Source: Flavobacteria bacterium RIFCSPLOWO2_12_FULL_31_7
Lineage (GTDB): Bacteria > Bacteroidota > Bacteroidia > Flavobacteriales > Flavobacteriaceae
DNA length: 6,947 nt
Assembly (NCBI GenBank): GCA_001800945.1
Contig: MGWJ01000007.1
Span: 1 to 6,947, forward strand
Direction of reading: 5' to 3'
The notes below the pieces were generated by a model. That model saw only the letters and a program-made list of their open reading frames with translations. It ran no database searches and had not been told where the DNA came from. The position numbers were made by a program, and so were the translations under genes. Positions 5,301 through 6,947 of the stretch are shown here, in pieces (the stretch's first letter is position 1; every line of letters starts with the position of its first letter).

Positions 5301-6806
5301 TTAAAAGAACCCTAATTTATTTTTGTTGTAAGAAATCAGCATGTTTTTAGTTTGACGATAATGGTCTAACATCATTTTATGATTTTCTCTTCCAATTCCA
5401 GATTGTTTATAACCTCCAAATGGTGCTCCAGCAGGATAAGCATGATATTGATTAACCCAAACACGCCCAGCATGAATAGCTCTTGGCACTTGGTATAATT
5501 CATGGGCATCACGTGTCCAAACTCCAGCTCCTAAACCATATAATGTATCGTTGGCAATTTCTAATGCTTCTTCTGTAGTTTTGAAAGTCGTTACCGCTAA
5601 TACTGGTCCGAAAATTTCTTCTTGGAAAATTCTCATTTTGTTATGCCCTTTGAATAATGTAGGCTGAATATAATATCCACCGCCCAATTCTTCACTTAAA
5701 TGATTTACATCACCACCACAAAGTAATTCGGCACCTTCTTCTTTCCCTAAATTAATGTACGAAAGAATTTTATCTTTTTGAATTTGCGAAGCTTGCGCAC
5801 CCATCATAACTGTTGGATCTAATGGATGGCCAACTTTAATCGCTTTTACTCTTTCTAAAACTTTAGCGATAAATTTATCGTAAATAGATTCGTGAATTAA
5901 TAATCGAGACGGGCAAGTACAAATTTCACCTTGATTTAAAGCGAAAAGCACTGCTCCTTCAACAGCTTTATCTAAAAATTCATCGTCGGCATCCATAACA
6001 GATGGGAAGAAAATATTTGGAGATTTCCCTCCTAATTCAAGAGTTACTGGAATAATATTTTCTGTAGCATATTGCATCACCATTCTTCCAGTTGCTGTAG
6101 AACCTGTGAAGGCCGCTTTATTTACTTTTGGATTAGTGACTAAAGTTCTACCTAATTCCGCTCCAAAACCATTTACAATATTGATGACACCAGCTGGTAA
6201 TAAATCTTCAATTAATTCCATTAAAACCATGATAGAAATAGGTGTACTTTCTGCTGGTTTTAATACTACGCAGTTTCCTGCTGCTAAGGCTGGAGCAAGT
6301 TTCCAAGTAGCCATTAAGATGGGGAAATTCCATGGGATAATTTGCGCAATTACACCTAATGGTTCATGCACAATTACAGAAACTGTATCTTTATCTAATT
6401 CAGTAATAGAACCTTCTTCGGCACGAATTACACTTGCAAAATATCTAAAATGATCAATAGCTAAAGGAATATCTGCAGCTAAAGTTTCTCTTACCGCCTT
6501 TCCATTATCAAGTGTTTCAACTGCGGCGATATATTCTAAATTCGCTTCAATTCTGTCTGCGATTTTGTTTAAAATGATACTTCTTTCCGTAGCTGAAGTT
6601 TCACTCCAAGATTTGAATGCCGCATTTGCCGCATCAACAGCCATTTCTATATCTAATTTTGCTGAATGTGCTGCTTTCGCTAATAATTTTCCATCAACTG
6701 GAGAAACCACTTCAAAATATTGTCCTGTAGAAGGTGCGGTCCATTTTCCATTGATATAATTATCGTACTTTTCTTTTAATTGTGGTCTTTGAATTAAATT
6801 ACTCAT
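5301..6806 (-). CDS. aldB: NAD(P)-dependent aldehyde dehydrogenase, AldB/ExaC/AcoD type
   Basis: This cytosolic enzyme oxidises aldehydes to carboxylic acids with NAD(P)+. The closest characterised relatives (E. coli AldB, Pseudomonas ExaC, Ralstonia AcoD) act mainly on acetaldehyde and similar short aldehydes. The 501 residues are full family length and collinear with AldB from KEKYDNYINGKW (11-22) to the C-terminal LGFF. Expected active-site residues are present: oxyanion-hole N160 in PWNF, cofactor-binding K183 in VLKPAE, the nucleotide loop FTGST (233-237), general base E257 in LELGGK, nucleophile C296 in NQGEICTC, and E397 in EEIFGPV. C298, two residues after the nucleophile, is also found in AldB. 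The start at 6806 gives the family N-terminus; its leader is A-rich without Shine-Dalgarno. A -7 promoter box and a 21-bp direct repeat precede it. It leads the unit that contains DUF779. Exact substrate is not determinable here. Confidence 0.96.
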   Translation of the reverse strand: MSNLIQRPQLKEKYDNYINGKWTAPSTGQYFEVVSPVDGKLLAKAAHSAKLDIEMAVDAANAAFKSWSETSATERSIILNKIADRIEANLEYIAAVETLDNGKAVRETLAADIPLAIDHFRYFASVIRAEEGSITELDKDTVSVIVHEPLGVIAQIIPWNFPILMATWKLAPALAAGNCVVLKPAESTPISIMVLMELIEDLLPAGVINIVNGFGAELGRTLVTNPKVNKAAFTGSTATGRMVMQYATENIIPVTLELGGKSPNIFFPSVMDADDEFLDKAVEGAVLFALNQGEICTCPSRLLIHESIYDKFIAKVLERVKAIKVGHPLDPTVMMGAQASQIQKDKILSYINLGKEEGAELLCGGDVNHLSEELGGGYYIQPTLFKGHNKMRIFQEEIFGPVLAVTTFKTTEEALEIANDTLYGLGAGVWTRDAHELYQVPRAIHAGRVWVNQYHAYPAGAPFGGYKQSGIGRENHKMMLDHYRQTKNMLISYNKNKLGFF

Positions 6807-6828
6807 AATTTGTTTGTTTTGATTTATT

Positions 6829-6836
6829 CAAATTTA
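6829..6836 (-). promoter_or_regulatory. Putative Bacteroidota -7 promoter box (TAAATTTG) of the aldehyde dehydrogenase
   Basis: On the - strand TAAATTTG matches the Bacteroidota -7 consensus TAnnTTTG and lies 22 bases before the ATG at 6806, implying a short leader. The nearest TTTG that could act as a -33 element (6866-6863) is 26 bases upstream, longer than the usual ~17-23. It also lies inside the proximal copy of the direct repeat. This fits a promoter that needs an activator, but it is a motif match only. Confidence 0.5.
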
Positions 6837-6856
6837 GCATCAAAAACCAACCTAAA

Positions 6857-6887
6857 ATAGCACAAATTATTCAAAATATAGCACAAA
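6857..6887 (-). promoter_or_regulatory. Putative AraC-type operator: direct repeat with 21-bp period
   Basis: ATAGCACAAA (+ strand) occurs at 6857-6866 and again at 6878-6887. The two copies are identical over 10 bp and exactly 21 bp apart, two helical turns. On the transcribed side they read TTTGTGCTAT. Tandem half-sites at about 21 bp are the standard arrangement for AraC-family activators such as araI1/araI2. The proximal copy would sit around -33 to -42 from the start site implied by the box at 6829-6836. The obvious candidate to bind is the AraC protein encoded at 3916-4839. Binding itself is inference. Confidence 0.6.
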
Positions 6888-6911
6888 AATTACATATCTT
6901 CTAAAAACTAA

Positions 6912-6947
6912 AAAATCCCATTCTTAAATAAATTAGAATGGGATTTT
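6912..6947 (-). terminator. Terminator-like hairpin at the right edge
   Basis: A 13-bp perfect stem pairs 6912-6924 (AAAATCCCATTCT) with 6935-6947 around a 10-base loop. On the - strand it continues into a T-rich run (reverse complement of 6902-6915), so it most likely ends a leftward gene beyond the window. The + strand T tract is cut by the window edge, so the direction is not certain. It would insulate the dehydrogenase promoter from upstream transcription. Confidence 0.75.

Noticed and set aside
6106..6453. Rightward open frame of 115 codons opposite the aldehyde dehydrogenase
   Set aside because: It is antisense to the cofactor-binding region of a strongly conserved enzyme. It shows no family features and no leader.
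6841..6850. TTTTTG or TTGG (- strand) close to the TAAATTTG box as a -33 promoter element
   Set aside because: The spacings to the -7 box are only about 4 and 11 bases, far too short for a Bacteroidota promoter.

Overview
The window looks like chromosomal DNA from a Bacteroidota bacterium of the Flavobacteriaceae type. It is AT-rich. Its start codons lack Shine-Dalgarno sequences and follow A/T-rich leaders. One gene has a TAnnTTTG-type -7 box, and the proteins have a flavobacterial character. This placement is an inference from composition and protein flavour, not from a marker gene. Six protein genes are supported: four on the + strand and two on the - strand. No rRNA, tRNA, CRISPR array or transposase is visible.

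Left part (1-2966), efflux. The window opens inside an RND multidrug-efflux permease, of which only the C-terminal ~420 residues are present. A 319-base spacer full of repeats follows, then a complete TolC-family outer-membrane channel. Permease and channel would form the inner- and outer-membrane parts of a tripartite pump; the periplasmic adaptor gene is presumably off the left edge. The spacer carries four perfect copies of a 7-bp repeat and two diverged copies of a palindromic, MITE-like element. A second 7-bp-phased repeat of different sequence lies just after the channel gene.

Middle (2967-3886): a bestrophin-family anion-channel gene, closed by a strong intrinsic terminator.

Right part (3916-6947), an aldehyde-oxidation module. 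An AraC-family regulator (+) faces a DUF779 gene and an AldB/ExaC-type aldehyde dehydrogenase gene (both -). Only 2 bp separate the regulator and DUF779 stop codons. The dehydrogenase is transcribed first, then a hairpin, then DUF779. Upstream of the dehydrogenase lies a perfect 10-bp direct repeat with a 21-bp period, beside a TAAATTTG -7 box. This is the geometry of a classical AraC-type operator, so I infer that the local AraC protein controls the dehydrogenase. The window ends in a terminator-like hairpin that probably belongs to a leftward gene beyond the right edge.

The most interesting part is the regulator / DUF779 / dehydrogenase module with its putative operator. The two unrelated heptamer repeats and the MITE-like elements come next. 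Nothing in the window demands an entirely new type of system.
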